Origin: Alphaproteobacteria bacterium
GTDB taxonomy: Bacteria; Pseudomonadota; Alphaproteobacteria; DSM-16000; Inquilinaceae
DNA length: 64,000 bases
Assembly: GCA_028281925.1 (NCBI GenBank)
Contig: JANQIX010000001.1
Location: forward strand, 1-64,000
Direction of reading: 5' to 3'
Shown here one piece after another: positions 17,573 to 27,172 of this stretch (position 1 is the stretch's first letter; the number at the start of each line of letters is the position of its first letter). The translations under genes were made by a program, and so were the position numbers. The notes under the pieces were generated by a model. The model worked only from the letters and a program-made list of their open reading frames with translations. It searched no databases and had not been told where the DNA came from.

Positions 17573-17803
17573 CGCCACTCGTCCCGATCGGGGCCGCCCG
17601 CACCGCAGGCGTCCCCGTTAGCCGGACGGCTGCCGCCGTCCGCAGTCGACGAGCCTAAAGGGTGACCCCATGGCGTGGCAAGCCGGCCATCCGTCAATGC
17701 GAAAAGTGGTGACGAAGTCCTTTGGATGCGAGCGGGGGCCGCACCCGCCGCTCAGCCGCCGGCTTCAGGCTGGCAGTGTAGAGATGCGGCCCCGTCGCGC
17801 CGT

Positions 17804-18547
17804 TTAGAGGCCGGCCCGCGGAGGCAGACCCAGGAACAGGTGGACGTGGCTGTTGTAGCCAAAGGCACCCGGGTCGACGCCATAGACCTGGCCGTCGCTG
17901 TGCCAGGCGATGGCGAGACCGGCCATCAGATGCTCGCCCGACATCTGCAGGCAGGGCGTGATGGTGCGCGTGAACTGCGCTTGCCCCTCCGAGTCGGCGT
18001 AGAACACGCTCTCAGCCCCATCGCGGCTGCCGAAGGGGATGTCGTAGGTGCCGATGAACGGATCGGTCGGCGGCGACGCCATGTAGAAGTTCCACATGGT
18101 ATAGACGCCGTCGGGCACTAGGCCGGTGAAGGTGATGTCCACCTGCCCTTCCCCGTCGGCGCAGGCATAGGTGCCGTGGCCCTCGGCCTCCAGCCATTCG
18201 CCCAAGGTGAAGCCCAGCGCCTGCCCCTTCGGATAGGGGCCGTTCGCCGTCGGGTCGAACGGGTCGTGGCGCTGCGGCTCGGCCGAGGCGAAGACCGGAG
18301 CGGAGAGATCGCGGTCGCCTGGCGTGGCCCGCCAGACACCCGTCTGGTCCGCACGTTCGATGAAGACGTCCTGTTCCGGCATGTCCGCATCGATGTGGTC
18401 GACAAAGGTCAGTTCGATATCCACGGGAGGGTCGTAGGCCGTCGAGGAGCCGGTTGCCAGCGCCCCGCCGGCGGCGAGCACCCCGGCGGCGGCAAGCGCC
18501 GCGGCGGCTGTGGCGGTGGCTTTGGGCAGCCGTGATGGGTCGGTCAT
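17804..18547 (-). CDS. Secreted protein of unknown function paired with a cytochrome c peroxidase
   Basis: This 247-residue protein has an Ala-rich N-terminal signal or anchor (residues 10-33, ending near ALA). The rest is acidic and probably beta-rich, with two Cys (YACADGEG and TPCLQMSG) that could pair. I recognise no catalytic motif. GGAGA-type ribosome sites precede the ATG. It follows the di-heme peroxidase gene by 39 bp on the same strand, so the two are probably one operon and both act in the periplasm. Confidence 0.7.
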   Translation of the reverse strand: MTDPSRLPKATATAAAALAAAGVLAAGGALATGSSTAYDPPVDIELTFVDHIDADMPEQDVFIERADQTGVWRATPGDRDLSAPVFASAEPQRHDPFDPTANGPYPKGQALGFTLGEWLEAEGHGTYACADGEGQVDITFTGLVPDGVYTMWNFYMASPPTDPFIGTYDIPFGSRDGAESVFYADSEGQAQFTRTITPCLQMSGEHLMAGLAIAWHSDGQVYGVDPGAFGYNSHVHLFLGLPPRAGL

Positions 18548-18586
18548 CGTCTAGTCTCCTTCTCCATTGGTTGGATGGTCGGTTGG

Positions 18587-20110
18587 TCAGTCGGCGACCG
18601 GAAGGCCGCTCGGCACGGTCGCGGGGACCAGATGGTCCAGCTCGCGGCTCGTCGGGTCGGTCAGCGCGTGCAGGAAGGCGATCAGGTCGGCGACCTGCGC
18701 GTCGCTCAAATCGCGGGCCGGCAGCTCGCTGGCGTCGGCGATTTGTTGGCGCAGAGCCGCGGTCTGCTGCACCCAGCCGTCACGCAAGGCATGGTCGGCC
18801 CGCCGCGCCGGATTGACCGGGCCGAAGCGCAGCTCAGAGCCCGTGCCCGACCGCTCGATCACCGTTGCCGCGGGTAGCAGCACGGCCTGATCGATGTCGT
18901 ACGCCTCCAATGCGGCGATGGGATCGAGATGGTGGCGCACAACGGCTTCCAGTGTCGCATAGGCGCCGGCATGGCCCCAGGGGCCGGTCAGCGCCACGTT
19001 GCGCAGGCTGGGCGTGCGGAAGTGGTAGAGGTCGGCCGGATCGAAGGTGACGCGGTAACGGCCGAAATCCTCCAACCGCCGCTGGAAGCCGGTTTCCCGC
19101 CAATAGCTGTCGTCCGCGCCGTCGCCCTTGCCCGGGCCAATCTGCGGCATCGCGATTGCGTGGAAGCCTTGGTCGGTCTGCAGCGAACCGGAATGGCACG
19201 CCGCACACCCGGCTTCGCCATAGAACAGCGCCATGCCGCGCTCTGCCGCCTCCGGAAGCGGGTTGGCGTCTGGGTCGCGCAAGTAGAGGTCGAACGGGCT
19301 GGCATCGGCACGGAACGCCACCGTCTCGAACGCCGCGATCGCGTTCGCCGCGTGGACGTAGGTGATCCCGTCCGGGCCCTCGATCTCCGGATAGGCCGCG
19401 CTGAACAGCGCGACGTAGTCGGGAATGGCGCGCAGGCGTTGGGCCAGCAGGTCCCAGGCGCCGTCCGGCCCGCCGAGGCGGTTGACGGCGATCGCATCGG
19501 CGATCTCGTTCTCACCCTGGTGGCCCGCCATCTCGACGTTTGACAGCACCGGAAACAGCGCCTGTGCCGCAAGCGCGCTGTCCAGGCCGGGTGGCAACTG
19601 CTCGCGCGCCGGCGTCCAGAATCCGCTCGGCAGAGATCCGGTCGTATCCAGCTCCACCCGCCCGTCATGCAGCATCCTGACGAACTCACGGGCGCCGACA
19701 TTGAACAGGGCCTGAGAGTTGCGCGGCACCCGGCCGAGCACCGGCTGATCGGGCCCGGCCGCACGCTCCGGCCCCAGACCGGCCGCCCCTTCGCCTAAGG
19801 TCAGCGAAACGCCGTCGCCGCTTGCATGGGCAGGATGGTGGCAGGTGGCGCAGGAGATGTTGCGGTTGCCCGACAGGATCTTGTCGAAGAACAGCGCGCG
19901 CCCGAGCGCGACCATCGCCTCCCGCGGCGCGCCGTCATGGTGGAAATCGGCGTCCGACACCGCGGGAACCGGCACGGGCGCGTCGTTTCCCGCCACCATC
20001 GGCCCGGCGAGGCCGACCGTCAGCCCAGCGGCAAGCGCAGAATAGAGGACGGGCCGGCGAGAGAGCGCGCGTGTCCGGGCCGAAGCCATGTGCATCTGGC
20101 GTCTCATCAT
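18587..20110 (-). CDS. Di-heme cytochrome c peroxidase / MauG-like protein
   Basis: This 507-residue protein has an N-terminal signal anchor (about 18-40) and two c-type haem sites, CATCH (87-91) and CAACH (302-306). The order and spacing fit the bacterial CCP/MauG family, which reduces peroxide or performs protein oxidation in the periplasm. The start at 20110 (ATGATG) follows a strong GGAGGG; an extension to 20155 has no support. It heads an operon with the secreted gene downstream. The winged-helix regulator diverges from it across 240 bp and may control it. Confidence 0.88.
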   Translation of the reverse strand: MMRRQMHMASARTRALSRRPVLYSALAAGLTVGLAGPMVAGNDAPVPVPAVSDADFHHDGAPREAMVALGRALFFDKILSGNRNISCATCHHPAHASGDGVSLTLGEGAAGLGPERAAGPDQPVLGRVPRNSQALFNVGAREFVRMLHDGRVELDTTGSLPSGFWTPAREQLPPGLDSALAAQALFPVLSNVEMAGHQGENEIADAIAVNRLGGPDGAWDLLAQRLRAIPDYVALFSAAYPEIEGPDGITYVHAANAIAAFETVAFRADASPFDLYLRDPDANPLPEAAERGMALFYGEAGCAACHSGSLQTDQGFHAIAMPQIGPGKGDGADDSYWRETGFQRRLEDFGRYRVTFDPADLYHFRTPSLRNVALTGPWGHAGAYATLEAVVRHHLDPIAALEAYDIDQAVLLPAATVIERSGTGSELRFGPVNPARRADHALRDGWVQQTAALRQQIADASELPARDLSDAQVADLIAFLHALTDPTSRELDHLVPATVPSGLPVAD

Positions 20111-20350
20111 CCAATCCCTCCTTCGGAACCGCAGGTTGCCCGCCGATGCCGCCAATGGCCGTCAGGCGCGTGCGGGCGCAGGCCGACGGGACAGGCCAGC
20201 GGTCATGCCGCCGCCTGCGCTGTCGACGCGTGTGGGATAGGCAGATCCGCGTTCCTATGCTTGAAGGCGAGTTGGAGGATTCTTGGAGATTTCATAGACT
20301 TCCGGGCGGGAGGCCCAGAAAGTGCGGCGAGCCTGTGGGGGACTGGCCGT

Positions 20351-21958
20351 ATGCTGTACCGCTTCGCCGACTGTGCGCTGGATACCAACGCCGTCGAGCT
20401 GCGCCGCGACGGCGCGACCGTTGCGCTCGAGCCGCAGGTCTTCGCGATCCTGACCTATCTGATCGAGCAGCGTCACCGCGTTGTGCCGAAGGCGGAGCTG
20501 TTCGATGAGATCTGGGCCGGACGGTTCGTCTCCGACTCCGCATTGAGCAGCCGCATCAAATCGGTCCGCGCGGCCATCGGTGACGACGGCACGTCTCAGA
20601 CTCTAATTCGCACGGTCCACAAGACGGGATTCAGGTTCGTTGGCGCCGTGGAAATCAGCCGCGCTGAGCCTGAGACCACCGCCGAGGTCGGCCCGGAGAT
20701 CTCGCAGGCAGCCGCCCATGCCCAGTCCGGCGCGCCGGAAGCGGATTGGCAGGCGTCCCGACGACCGGATACCGGACCAGTGATCGCTGTTCTGCCATTC
20801 ACTACCGAGGGGGATTGCGCCGGGCGTCATATCTTTCTCGACGGTTTGACCCAGGACATCATCACAGCACTTGGCCGCACCCGCTGGCTCTCGGTCATTG
20901 CCCGCGGCTCGGTCTTCAGGTTCCGCAACGCCGATCAGGATCCTATGCAAGCCGGCAGAATTCTGGGCGCGCGGTATGTCGTCTGCGGAACAGCCCGGTT
21001 CGAGGGGCCGAAGCTGCAGCTTCAGACGTCGCTGGTCGAGGTGAGCAGCGGACTGGAGATCTGGGTCGAACACTATGACCGGCCGTTGGAGTCCGTCTTC
21101 GAAATCCAGAGCGACATCGCGAATTCGGTCGGCGGTGCAGTTGCGAGCGAGGTTGAGACGGCAGAACGCCAGAGGGCGCTGCTGGTGCCGCTGGAGAGCC
21201 TGGACGCCTGGGAGGCCTATCATCGCGGCTGCTGGCACATGTACCGCTTCCAGCCCGTCAACTACGATCACGCCGAGCGGTTCTTTCGCCGTTCGGTTAA
21301 CCTCGAACCGGCGGTGCCCCACGCCCACGCAGGGCTGTCGTTCGTCCACTGGCAGCGCGCCTTCCTGGGTCTGACAGCGGATCGTGACGGGGCGATCGCG
21401 CAGGCCCGCGTCCACGCCCAGCACTGCCTCGAACTCGATCCGCGTGACCCGAAGGGCCATTGGGCCCTCGGCCGCGTCTTCGTGCTGCAGGGCGACTTCG
21501 GGCAGTCGATCGACGAGTTGCAATGTGCCGTCGACCTCAACCCAAGCTCCATTATGGGCCTCTATTCGCTGGGCCGATCGCTGATGCTCACCGGCGAACT
21601 GGATGCCAGTAACGCGATGGTCGATACCGCGCGCCGCTTGAGCCCCTTCGACCCGATGGTCTTTGGGTTTGCCTCGGTCAAGGCCCAGAACCTGGCGCTG
21701 CTCGGCCGGACGGAGGAGGCAATCCACTATGCCGATCTGGCGGCCCGCCAGCCCAACGCCCATTTCCATATTTTGGCCGTCGCCGCGGTCTGCCACGCGC
21801 TGGCCGGTGGGGAGTACGCGGCACGCGGGTATCTCGACAAGCTGCGGTGCATTAAGCCGCGTTATGACGTAGGGCGTTTCCTTCGCGCCTTTCCACTGCA
21901 ACGCGAAGAGCATGCCGCGGCGGTCCGTGACGCGTTCGCGCAGCTGGAAGGCGTGTGA
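20351..21958 (+). CDS. Winged-helix (CadC/OmpR-type) regulator with C-terminal TPR-like domain
   Basis: This 535-residue protein begins with a trans_reg_C winged helix (residues 1-97: RFADCALDTNAVELRRDG and VVPKAELFDEIW). A cyclase-regulator-type domain follows (about 143-270; VIAVLPFTTEGD, FLDGLTQDIITAL and the strand YVVCGTARFEG), then TPR-like helices (295-470). No membrane segment is visible, so unlike CadC it is probably cytosolic. ATG 20351 is used because the winged helix begins there. It diverges from the cytochrome peroxidase gene, its most likely target. Confidence 0.85.
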   Translation: MLYRFADCALDTNAVELRRDGATVALEPQVFAILTYLIEQRHRVVPKAELFDEIWAGRFVSDSALSSRIKSVRAAIGDDGTSQTLIRTVHKTGFRFVGAVEISRAEPETTAEVGPEISQAAAHAQSGAPEADWQASRRPDTGPVIAVLPFTTEGDCAGRHIFLDGLTQDIITALGRTRWLSVIARGSVFRFRNADQDPMQAGRILGARYVVCGTARFEGPKLQLQTSLVEVSSGLEIWVEHYDRPLESVFEIQSDIANSVGGAVASEVETAERQRALLVPLESLDAWEAYHRGCWHMYRFQPVNYDHAERFFRRSVNLEPAVPHAHAGLSFVHWQRAFLGLTADRDGAIAQARVHAQHCLELDPRDPKGHWALGRVFVLQGDFGQSIDELQCAVDLNPSSIMGLYSLGRSLMLTGELDASNAMVDTARRLSPFDPMVFGFASVKAQNLALLGRTEEAIHYADLAARQPNAHFHILAVAAVCHALAGGEYAARGYLDKLRCIKPRYDVGRFLRAFPLQREEHAAAVRDAFAQLEGV

Positions 21959-22303
21959 CGACCTAAGGGGGCTCCGAAGGGGCGGTTTACCTCTCTGGGG
22001 GGCCCGTCGGACTGCGCTCGGACACTCTGCATTTCCATAAGAAACGCGTGCAAAAGCGGCTTCGCCAGTATGTTTCCGTAATCCCCGCTCCAGTAATTCC
22101 ATCGCGGTTTCCCTGAACACCGTACGTCAGTCGATGGTCGGTTGGCACCCAAAGTCAGTCGCATTTTGCGAGTATTTTATTTACATACTCGACACCAGCG
22201 ACAGAATTAGTTGCTAGTGCTGAACTCTCTGAAGCCGGTAATTGTTTACACCGTGGCTCCAGCCTCTCATGATTGCAGTAGTATGTGATAAGGAGTACGG
22301 CCC
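21959..22303. promoter_or_regulatory. 345-bp intergenic region with an inverted repeat
   Basis: No gene is supportable. CGAGTAT (22169-22175) and ATACTCG (22185-22191) are separated by 9 AT-rich bases, about 115 bp upstream of the nuclease gene. They could be an operator or a small hairpin. AAGGAG at 22290-22295 is the ribosome site for the GTG at 22304. The region from about 22150 is AT-rich compared with the chromosome. Confidence 0.4.
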
Positions 22304-23677
22304 GTGACAGATGAGCTGACAGAGATCCTCAAATCTGGTGAACGTGTTCGACTCTTTTCTATTTTGTCTGAAAGCAGCAGAGAAAAGAGGGTCATTTCAG
22401 CACTCTTGGCGAGCCTTGTGACCATACCGGATCTCTCTCGCCAACTGCTTGCCACTGTGGGTTTGCGCATCGGTCCGCGCAGCCAGGTCGACGCCTATAC
22501 CGAGGTCGTGTTCCGCACGGAGAAGAAATATGTGAGAGATCGTCCCGACGGCCTCCTTGTGATCAGGACAGGACGACAGACATGGTCTGCGCTGATCGAG
22601 GCGAAGATCGGCAGTGCCGACCTGGACAGTGATCAGATCAAACGGTATGCGGAGTTGGCGCGTGAAAATGCAGTCGATGCCATTGTCACAATCACCAATC
22701 AATTTGTCGCTCGGGCGAATCATCACCCAGTCAGAGTAGGAAAGGCCCTCGCAAATCGTGTCAAACTCTTTCACTGGTCATGGACGTTTATTCAGACGCA
22801 GGCCTATCTGCTGGATCTTGAGCGGCAGATTTCCGATGCTAATCATGCCTACCTGCTACACGAGTTCGTCCGCTTCCTGAGCCACCCCAGCACGGGCGTC
22901 GTCCGCTTCCGCGCGATGAACCGAGAGTGGCGGGACTTGGTGCGCACCGTCCAGATAGGCGGTGTTCTGGGAAGGACCTCTGAGGTCGTGGAGAATACGA
23001 TCGGCAGCTGGCATCAGGAGACCCGTGACCTATGCCTGCTGATGAGCCGCGTCGTCGGACGTCCGGTTCGGTTGAAGCTCCAAAAGAGCCATCGCGACAA
23101 TCCGACCGAGCGCATCCGCGATGACTGCCAGAGGCTGGCTGAGCACAAGGTCCTGTCGTGCGTCATCGAGATTCCGGATGCGGCCAGCGGTTTTGCGCTG
23201 GTGGCCGACCTGCAGCGCCGCACCATTACCTGCAGCGCGGAACTACGGGCACCGGAAGACAAGGCGCGGCCAGCCGCCCGCGTGAACTGGCTTTTGCGCC
23301 AATTGGAAAAGACGACGGACCAGGACGTCATCGTGAAGGCGAAATGGCCCGGCCGCGCCCCGGCTACCCAGGACACCCTTGCAAACCTGCGGGCTGATCC
23401 GAAGCGGCTGTGCGGTGCCAACGCAAAGATGGCGCCGCGCGCCTTCGAAGTGCTGATGGTTCGCGACCTTGCCGGAAAGTTCACCGGTTCCCGCACCTTC
23501 GTGGAAAGCGTCGAAGACGCGCTCCCGAGCTTCTACGAGCAGGTGGGACAACACCTGAAGCAGTGGCGCCCCGCTCCGCCCAAGCTCCTGCCCGTCATGG
23601 CTGAAGACGAACCCCATGGGAGCGACGGAGCACACCCCGCACCCGCACCGGCGGAGAGCGCCGTAGCCGCCGGCTAG
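22304..23677 (+). CDS. PD-(D/E)XK nuclease-like protein
   Basis: This 457-residue protein contains a PD-(D/E)XK core: a conserved Glu near 67, PDG (Asp82), EAK (99-101) and Gln111 in the following helix (DQIKRYAELARE). The rest (200-457) is of unknown family and ends in a Pro/Ala-rich tail. The GTG at 22304 is 8 bases after AAGGAG. The family is known mainly as hypothetical proteins, sometimes near defence loci. No methyltransferase or partner gene is adjacent, so it is not a complete restriction system. DNA binding and cleavage are inferred from the motif. Confidence 0.7.
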   Translation: MTDELTEILKSGERVRLFSILSESSREKRVISALLASLVTIPDLSRQLLATVGLRIGPRSQVDAYTEVVFRTEKKYVRDRPDGLLVIRTGRQTWSALIEAKIGSADLDSDQIKRYAELARENAVDAIVTITNQFVARANHHPVRVGKALANRVKLFHWSWTFIQTQAYLLDLERQISDANHAYLLHEFVRFLSHPSTGVVRFRAMNREWRDLVRTVQIGGVLGRTSEVVENTIGSWHQETRDLCLLMSRVVGRPVRLKLQKSHRDNPTERIRDDCQRLAEHKVLSCVIEIPDAASGFALVADLQRRTITCSAELRAPEDKARPAARVNWLLRQLEKTTDQDVIVKAKWPGRAPATQDTLANLRADPKRLCGANAKMAPRAFEVLMVRDLAGKFTGSRTFVESVEDALPSFYEQVGQHLKQWRPAPPKLLPVMAEDEPHGSDGAHPAPAPAESAVAAG

Positions 23678-23799
23678 AACGGCAGGGTCTTAAGACGAAG
23701 CAGCGAGCGACGATATGATGATCGCGAGCCTCAATTCTCCGCCTCTGGTCAGGACGGATAGAAGTCTAGCCCTAGGTTCCCGTAACTCATCAGGAAGCC

Positions 23800-24192
23800 A
23801 TGGCCCAGCACATCGCAGCCCTCGCGCTTGTCGTTCCCGACTATGACGATGCGCTAGCGTTCTTTGTCGGCACGCTGGGCTTCGATCTGGTTGAGGACAC
23901 GGTGCTTTCGCCCGAAAAGCGCTGGGTGTTGGTAGCACCGCCCGGTGCCCGGGAGTGCCGCATTCTGCTGGCCAAGGCAGCGTCGGCCGAGCAGGCGAAG
24001 GCGATCGGCAGTCAGACGGGCGGGCGCGTGTTCCTGTTCCTTGCCACGGACGACTTCGACCGCGACCACAGCCGTATGCTCGGTGCGGGTGTGCACTTCC
24101 TGGAACCGCCGCGGACGGAAACCTATGGCAAAGTCGCCCAATTCCGCGATCCGTACGGCAACAAATGGGATCTCGTGGAGTATCGGCGCTAG
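23800..24192 (+). CDS. VOC (glyoxalase/bleomycin resistance) family protein
   Basis: This 130-residue single-domain protein has two beta-alpha-beta3 halves: IAALALVVPDYDDALAFFVG at the start and FRDPYGNKWDLVEY at the end. That last motif is typical of small glyoxalase-fold dioxygenase or isomerase relatives. Metal ligands are probably His4 and Glu125, but substrate cannot be deduced. It converges on arsC. Confidence 0.88.
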   Translation: MAQHIAALALVVPDYDDALAFFVGTLGFDLVEDTVLSPEKRWVLVAPPGARECRILLAKAASAEQAKAIGSQTGGRVFLFLATDDFDRDHSRMLGAGVHFLEPPRTETYGKVAQFRDPYGNKWDLVEYRR

Positions 24193-24206
24193 CGCTCGGG
24201 CGTGCC

Positions 24207-24608
24207 CTAGCCCTGCACCGGCGTACCATCTTCCTTCACGAACGGCGTCGCCTGCGGGTTCGGCAGGATCTCGAGCGCCGTTTCCGACGGTCGGCAGAGC
24301 TTGACGCCCAGGGGGGTGACCACGATCGGACGGTTGATCAGGATCGGGTGCTGCATCATCGCATCGATCAGGGCGTCGTCCGTCAGCTCGGTGTTATCCA
24401 GACCAAGCTCGTCATAGGGCGTACCTTTGCGGCGCAGAAGGTCGCGGGGTGGGATGCCCATGGCTGCGATCAGGTCGACGAGTTTCTCCCGACTGGGCGG
24501 CGTCTTCAGGTACTCGATCACCTCCGGCTCTTCGCCGGAGTTCCGGATCATCGCCAGCACGTTGCGCGACGTGCCGCAGTTCGGATTGTGGTAGATCGTG
24601 ATCGACAC
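24207..24608 (-). CDS. arsC: Arsenate reductase (glutaredoxin-dependent, ArsC)
   Basis: This 133-residue protein has the ArsC signature: YHNPNCGTSR with catalytic Cys11 and the arsenate-binding Arg-rich sites (KTPP, GTPYDELGL and HPILINRPIVV, about 87-97). It reduces arsenate to arsenite with glutaredoxin. The start is a GTG at 24608. No arsR, arsB or acr3 genes are nearby, so it is an isolated copy. Confidence 0.92.
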   Translation of the reverse strand: MSITIYHNPNCGTSRNVLAMIRNSGEEPEVIEYLKTPPSREKLVDLIAAMGIPPRDLLRRKGTPYDELGLDNTELTDDALIDAMMQHPILINRPIVVTPLGVKLCRPSETALEILPNPQATPFVKEDGTPVQG

Positions 24609-24848
24609 GGGAGGGGCTCCTTTCCGTTCAGGTGCGGCAGATCTCGGCCTGTCCCAAGTGGCCGCAATCTGTCAGAAAGCAGTGGACGCGTCAGGCGAAA
24701 TGACCTGCTGCGAGACGCCTCGGCTGCGACGGAGGGCATCCTGTGGACGCTGCCGCACGGCTGAAACAGTGCACGCCGATCCCGCGCGTCAAGAGCGCTG
24801 CGGCGGCCGGCGACGCCTGATCGGTGGGCAGCAGCGGACGGGCCAGAG

Positions 24849-25730
24849 ATGATCGGCATGACCGGCAAGGGGCGGCAGATCCGGGCGGTACGGCCGGCTA
24901 GGGCCGATGGGGACCTGGAAATGGTCTATGGCGACCCCCATCCCCGCCTTGCTACGCATGTGATGACATATTGCGGCTACCGAGAAGTCACCGGCGCGCC
25001 CGTACGGCGGAGGGAGCTGCCGTGGCCCGGCATCGTCGTAATCTTCGATTTCGGACCGACGCTGCGCATTCTCGACCCGACGACCGGCGCCAGGGTGGGC
25101 GAGCACGGCCGCGGGTTCGTGGCCGGGATGCACACGCGCTATGCGCTGACCGAAACGGCCGGCACCCAGAGTGGGCTGCAGGTCAACCTGACACCGCTCG
25201 GCGCCCGCCAGCTCTGCGGCATGGCCATGCATGTGCTGGCCGACCGGGTGGTGAAACTGGAAGACGCGTTCGGTGCCACGGCCGGTCCGATGGCAGATGC
25301 GCTACGCGAGGCCCCGGACTGGAGGCATCGGTTCGATCTGCTGGACCGCTTCATCGCACACCGCATCGCCGAAGGGCCGGCACAGCGCCGCTTGGCCGCA
25401 GCCGGCTGGCGCAGGCTGGAGGCAACGGCGGGCCGCCTTCCAATATCGGCCCTCGCGGCAGAACTGGACTGCAGCGCCAAGCATCTGATCGCCGTGTTCC
25501 GCGAACACTTCGGGCTGACGCCAAAGGCGGTCGCACGGATCTTCCGGTTTCACAACGCCATCCGCCTATACGACAGCGGCGCCTGTGCAGGCTGGGCCGA
25601 TGTCGCCTGCGCAGCCGGCTATAGCGACCAGGCGCATCTGGCAAACGAGTTCCAGAGTTTCGCTGGCGTCTCGCCGCGGACCTTTGCGGAAGCCCGCATC
25701 CAGGCGGAGAACGCCGCCCTGCCCGGCTGA
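24849..25730 (+). CDS. AraC family transcriptional regulator
   Basis: This 293-residue protein has an N-terminal effector-binding region (about 20-180) and a C-terminal double helix-turn-helix (about 195-285; ISALAAELDCSAKHLIAVFR and WADVACAAGYSDQAHLANEF). The final motif SPRTFAEARI is typical. It precedes a VOC gene by 110 bp in the same direction, a common pairing in which the regulator sits upstream of the enzyme gene. The effector is unknown. Confidence 0.9.
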   Translation: MIGMTGKGRQIRAVRPARADGDLEMVYGDPHPRLATHVMTYCGYREVTGAPVRRRELPWPGIVVIFDFGPTLRILDPTTGARVGEHGRGFVAGMHTRYALTETAGTQSGLQVNLTPLGARQLCGMAMHVLADRVVKLEDAFGATAGPMADALREAPDWRHRFDLLDRFIAHRIAEGPAQRRLAAAGWRRLEATAGRLPISALAAELDCSAKHLIAVFREHFGLTPKAVARIFRFHNAIRLYDSGACAGWADVACAAGYSDQAHLANEFQSFAGVSPRTFAEARIQAENAALPG

Positions 25731-25840
25731 TCCACCGGTGCGCAGGTAAAATTCCTGCAAGATCGATCTACACCGCACGGCCTATCGTCGACCTGCGCAA
25801 CGCGCGCGACACGCGACAGAATGACTGCAGGAGACGGCAA

Positions 25841-26239
25841 ATGAACGATCGCCCGAACATCTTCCCCGCTATCCGCTACCAGAATGCGCCGGCGCTGATC
25901 GACTGGCTCTGTACGGCGCTCGGCTTCGACAGGCATTTCGTCGTTCCCGGCGAGGACGGGAAGATCGCGCATGCGCAGATGAAGCTCGGCGCCGGCATCG
26001 TCATGCTTGGCTCGGATGAGAACCGGCACACGCCGGAAAGTCCCTGGGACAAGGTCGCATTCGGCATCTATGTCCGGATCGACGATGTCGATGCGCACCA
26101 TGCCCGCAGCAAGGCGGCCGGCGCGGACATCGTCACCGAGCCACAAGACACGGACTATGGTTCCCGCGAGTACTCCGTGCGCGACCCGGAAGGCCGGCTG
26201 TGGAGCTTCGGCACCTACGACCCCTACGCCAATCACTGA
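25841..26239 (+). CDS. VOC family protein (PhnB-like)
   Basis: This 132-residue protein is of the type with an N-terminal IRYQNAPALIDWLCTALGF and C-terminal YSVRDPEGRLWSFGTYDP. The PhnB-like branch of the VOC fold often lacks known substrates. AGGAGA precedes the ATG. It follows the AraC regulator and converges with the fructosamine-kinase-like gene, leaving only 3 bp between the stops. Confidence 0.88.
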   Translation: MNDRPNIFPAIRYQNAPALIDWLCTALGFDRHFVVPGEDGKIAHAQMKLGAGIVMLGSDENRHTPESPWDKVAFGIYVRIDDVDAHHARSKAAGADIVTEPQDTDYGSREYSVRDPEGRLWSFGTYDPYANH

Positions 26240-26242
26240 CCG

Positions 26243-27097
26243 TCAGGGAACATGCCGGCTGACGATGCGCTCCACTGCGCCGACGTAAGAGCTGCCGAAG
26301 ATCCGCACATGGACCAGCAGCGGATAGAGGTTGTAGAGGTCGGCGCGCAGCTCGAAGAAGCCGGGGCGTATCGGCCGTAGTTCCGCATAACGGCGGAAGA
26401 ACGGCTCCCCGAAGGTGCCGAACAGGGTTGAGAATGCCAGCTCGATCTCCGGATCGGCGTAGTAGATTGCGGGGTCGATGAAGCCGCTGATGCTGTCCCC
26501 GTCCACCAGCACGTTGCCGCCCCACATGTCTCCGTGGATCAGCGTCGCCGGTGCGGCGGGACCGATCAGCTCGCCCAGCCTTTCGGCCAGCCGCTCGATC
26601 CGGTGCATCAGCCGATTGCCGATCTCGCCTTCGGTCAGGGCTTTGCGCGCCATGTGCAAAAGGCGGTGGTCACGGAAGAATGCGATCCAGTCATCGCCCG
26701 GCGGGTTCGGCTGGTGCAGGGGGCCGATCAGCGTTGCGTGCTGAAATCCATACTCCGGTCCGGTAACGCCGTGCAGGTCGGCTAACAGCTCCGCCGCATG
26801 GGCCTGAGCGGCCGCACCCATCCGGCCGCGGTTGGCAAGGCGCGACATGACAAGCAGGTCCGCCTCGGCCAGGAAGACCTCAGGCACAGGCAGGCGCGAG
26901 TGCTCGGCCAGGTAGCGCAGCATGGTGCCTTCCAGGTCCAGCGTGGTGCTGGTCGTCGCCGCCTTCGCCACCAGTTCGCGTCCATCGGCGAGGACGATGC
27001 CATAGAGCCGCGCCCCATGCCCTCCACCGAGTGATCCGGCCTGATCCACCGCACTTCCGGTGGCATCGGCGATCCGTTGCGCTATGGTTGTGTCCAT
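26243..27097 (-). CDS. Fructosamine kinase family protein
   Basis: This 284-residue protein has the kinase fold of the fructosamine-3-kinase/ketosamine-kinase family: HGDMWGGNVLVDGD (about 193-206, catalytic Asp) and the metal-binding FIDPAIYYADPEIELAF. These enzymes phosphorylate ketosamines to repair glycated amines. The start at 27097 is the ATG nearest the family N-terminus. It diverges from a PfkB kinase across 75 bp. Confidence 0.9.
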   Translation of the reverse strand: MDTTIAQRIADATGSAVDQAGSLGGGHGARLYGIVLADGRELVAKAATTSTTLDLEGTMLRYLAEHSRLPVPEVFLAEADLLVMSRLANRGRMGAAAQAHAAELLADLHGVTGPEYGFQHATLIGPLHQPNPPGDDWIAFFRDHRLLHMARKALTEGEIGNRLMHRIERLAERLGELIGPAAPATLIHGDMWGGNVLVDGDSISGFIDPAIYYADPEIELAFSTLFGTFGEPFFRRYAELRPIRPGFFELRADLYNLYPLLVHVRIFGSSYVGAVERIVSRHVP

Positions 27098-27172
27098 CTT
27101 TGCCGTGTCCGAACCGGGCGCTCCCGCCGCACCGGCATCACGCTGCCACGCATTCCGCCGAGTGAGGCCGAC

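Noticed and set aside
20603-22120. A 505-codon minus-strand frame over the regulator gene
   Set aside because: The plus strand has winged-helix and TPR motifs; the minus frame shows none.
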